Assembly (NCBI GenBank): GCA_013151655.1
Contig: JAADHX010000331.1
Span: forward strand, 1-8,039
DNA length: 8,039 nt
Reading direction: 5' to 3'
Source of the DNA: Actinomycetota bacterium
Lineage (GTDB): Bacteria; Actinomycetota; Acidimicrobiia; Acidimicrobiales; Poriferisodalaceae
The notes under the pieces were generated by a model that saw only the letters and a program-made list of their open reading frames with translations, was not told where the DNA came from and did no database searches. The translations under genes and the position numbers were made by a program. Shown here one piece after another: positions 6,906-8,039 of the stretch (positions within the stretch are counted from its first letter, which is position 1; each line of letters opens with the position of its first letter).

Positions 6906-7745
6906 ATGGCCGACTCTGATCGGTCCAACCGCGGCGCCCAGCCGGTCTCAGCTGAACACACGGAATGGATGCTCGTGGCTACCAACACCTTAAACAAGCG
7001 AAGCCAGGCCCAGGCCCGCTCCGTCAGCGAAGTCAGGCGGCCGGCCCAACGACGGTGGATCCGCCACTTGGTTTTAATGTCGTGCTCGGCTGCTCTGGTC
7101 GGGGCCTTTTGGTCTACCCGGTCGAACTGGGTGGACGAAATGCGGCTTTGGAAAGCGGTTGGCGATGCCTCTTACGTCCTGCTACTTGCTGCATTGGTCC
7201 TAGGCCCGCTTGCCAAGCTCGTTCCTGCGACTCGGGGTTGGCTGCGATGGCGACGACAGATTGGCATCTGGTTCGCGCTCACAGCGAGCCTGCACGGGTT
7301 CCTGATCCTTAACGGATGGGCCCGATGGAGCCTCCGTCGATTCCTCGGCTACGAGTTCATCCCCCAGCTTGGACAAGAGGCCAGACTCGAACCCGGATTC
7401 GGACTTGCTAACATTATTGGTGCCGTGGCTCTCTTCTTGGCGCTGATTTTGGCCGCGACGTCATCGGACACGGCTCTCCGGCGCCTTGGACGCCCAGCCT
7501 GGAGCTGGCTTCACCGGCTCGCCCAATCGGTTCTCATACTCTCGCTGCTACACGGCGGCTACTTCCTGTTCATACATTACACGGTATCGTTTCATAAGGC
7601 CGTACCGCCCGACCTCGACTGGTTCCGGCTTCCGTTTCTTGGCGCTGGCGTCGCCGTGATTGCCTTGCAAGCCGCCACGTTCATCCGTGTCAGCGAGCCG
7701 GGCGACCCGGCTAGCGTGGCTACTGCCCCACGTCGTCGACGATGA
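6906..7745 (+). CDS. YedZ/MsrQ-like (ferric reductase-like) haem b membrane protein
   Basis: This is a 279-residue integral membrane protein of the ferric-reductase-like transmembrane family (PF01794), closest in pattern to MsrQ/YedZ. Residues 1-52 are hydrophilic and basic, followed by about six hydrophobic helices. Family marks include WRRQIGIWFALTASLHGFLI (115-134), TSSDTALRRLG (185-195) and WSWLHRLAQSVLILSLLHGG (199-218). His130, His203 and His216 are the candidate haem ligands; the 13-residue spacing of the last pair matches MsrQ. The loop after His130 is longer than usual. MsrQ passes quinol electrons to the methionine sulfoxide reductase MsrP, but no MsrP gene is present here, so the electron acceptor is unknown. 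The open frame extends back into the antiporter gene; I chose ATG 6906. ATG 6969 or GTG 6975 (GGAA at 6962-6965 ahead) are credible alternatives, since the N-terminal extension lacks family similarity. Confidence 0.8.
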   Translation: MADSDRSNRGAQPVSAEHTEWMLVATNTLNKRSQAQARSVSEVRRPAQRRWIRHLVLMSCSAALVGAFWSTRSNWVDEMRLWKAVGDASYVLLLAALVLGPLAKLVPATRGWLRWRRQIGIWFALTASLHGFLILNGWARWSLRRFLGYEFIPQLGQEARLEPGFGLANIIGAVALFLALILAATSSDTALRRLGRPAWSWLHRLAQSVLILSLLHGGYFLFIHYTVSFHKAVPPDLDWFRLPFLGAGVAVIALQAATFIRVSEPGDPASVATAPRRRR

Positions 7746-7954
7746 CTGTCGCGGTCATGTATGCCATTGGATATCAATTTCTGGCAGCCGTTCCGGTGAG
7801 TGCGCAGACAGAGGTCGAGACCGCCAACGACCGGGCAAGTGTGCTTGGACCGATCGTCGCTCTGCTCCTGATCTCTATCTGGATCGTCGGCTTCGGGATA
7901 TCGATCCGACGTGCCCGCTCCCGCCGGCTATCTGTCCCTCGCCACAAGCCTTAG
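7742..7954 (+). CDS. Small membrane protein of unknown function
   Basis: This 70-residue protein is not recognised. Residues 1-20 are hydrophobic and end in AVPVSAQTEV, which could be a signal-peptidase I site (after Ala21), although no basic residues precede the hydrophobic stretch. A short polar, acidic linker (22-33) follows, then a strong hydrophobic helix at about 34-55 (VLGPIVALLLISIWIVGFGI) and a basic tail, RRARSRR at 56-62. By the positive-inside rule the tail is cytoplasmic, leaving a small extracytoplasmic segment between the two hydrophobic parts. The ATG overlaps the stop of the haem protein gene by 4 bases, so the two are probably co-translated and may work together, for example as an accessory subunit. 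The coding call rests on this overlap and the membrane pattern; a start at ATG 7757 is also possible. Confidence 0.65.
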   Translation: MTVAVMYAIGYQFLAAVPVSAQTEVETANDRASVLGPIVALLLISIWIVGFGISIRRARSRRLSVPRHKP

Positions 7955-8039
7955 ATTCACTCGACTGGGGGAGCGACGCACCTTTGGGCTGGGGCGCTCA
8001 CGTCAGGTCGCACGCGACATCTTCTGGGCCCCGACGCCT
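7955..8039. other. Window-end stretch with no recognised gene
   Basis: These 85 bases after the small membrane protein gene contain no plus-strand start followed by an open frame. On the minus strand one frame stays open from the window edge to a stop at about 7957-7959, and two others close earlier. The end of a convergent gene is therefore possible but not recognisable. A short inverted repeat, GTCGC-AC-GCGAC (8007-8018), has a 2-base loop and no T-run, so it is not a convincing terminator. Confidence 0.4.

Noticed and set aside
8007..8018. GTCGC-AC-GCGAC as a terminator after the small membrane protein gene
   Set aside because: A 2-base loop cannot form a stable hairpin of this stem, and no T-run follows.

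Overview
The window is almost fully coding on the plus strand and consists of membrane ion-transport genes. The base composition is moderately GC-rich and the genes are joined by 4-base ATGA overlaps. The protein styles, including an actinobacterial-type KhtT regulator in front of a stand-alone CPA2 antiporter, suggest an actinomycete-like bacterium (Actinomycetota). That placement is an inference from style only.

Region 1 (start to about 5011) is a complete seven-subunit Mrp (Mnh/Pha) Na+/H+ antiporter operon in the order mrpA-B-C-D-E-F-G, except that the 5' part of mrpA lies outside the window. All six junctions are 4-base ATGA overlaps, so translation of the subunits is probably coupled. 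The fused MbhD/MbhE-like C-terminus on MrpA, plus a separate MrpB, makes this a group 1 (seven-gene) system.

Region 2 (about 5012 to 6789) starts after a 90-base gap. It encodes a TrkA-C (RCK_C) regulatory subunit and a CPA2-family cation:proton antiporter. This pair resembles KhtT-KhtU, which in Bacillus is a regulated K+/H+ antiporter. With Mrp next to it, the locus looks like a monovalent cation and cytoplasmic pH homeostasis cluster.

Region 3 (about 6790 to 7954) opens with a 116-base intergenic stretch. It carries a good -10 hexamer followed at once by a perfect 7-bp-arm inverted repeat, which looks like a repressor operator over a transcription start. Downstream are a YedZ/MsrQ-like (ferric-reductase-like) haem membrane protein and, overlapping it by 4 bases, a 70-residue membrane protein that I do not recognise. 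No MsrP partner is visible. The last 85 bases hold no recognisable gene.

Most of the window is well-known biology. The least explained parts are the putative operator/promoter at 6832-6864 and the two-gene unit it appears to control.
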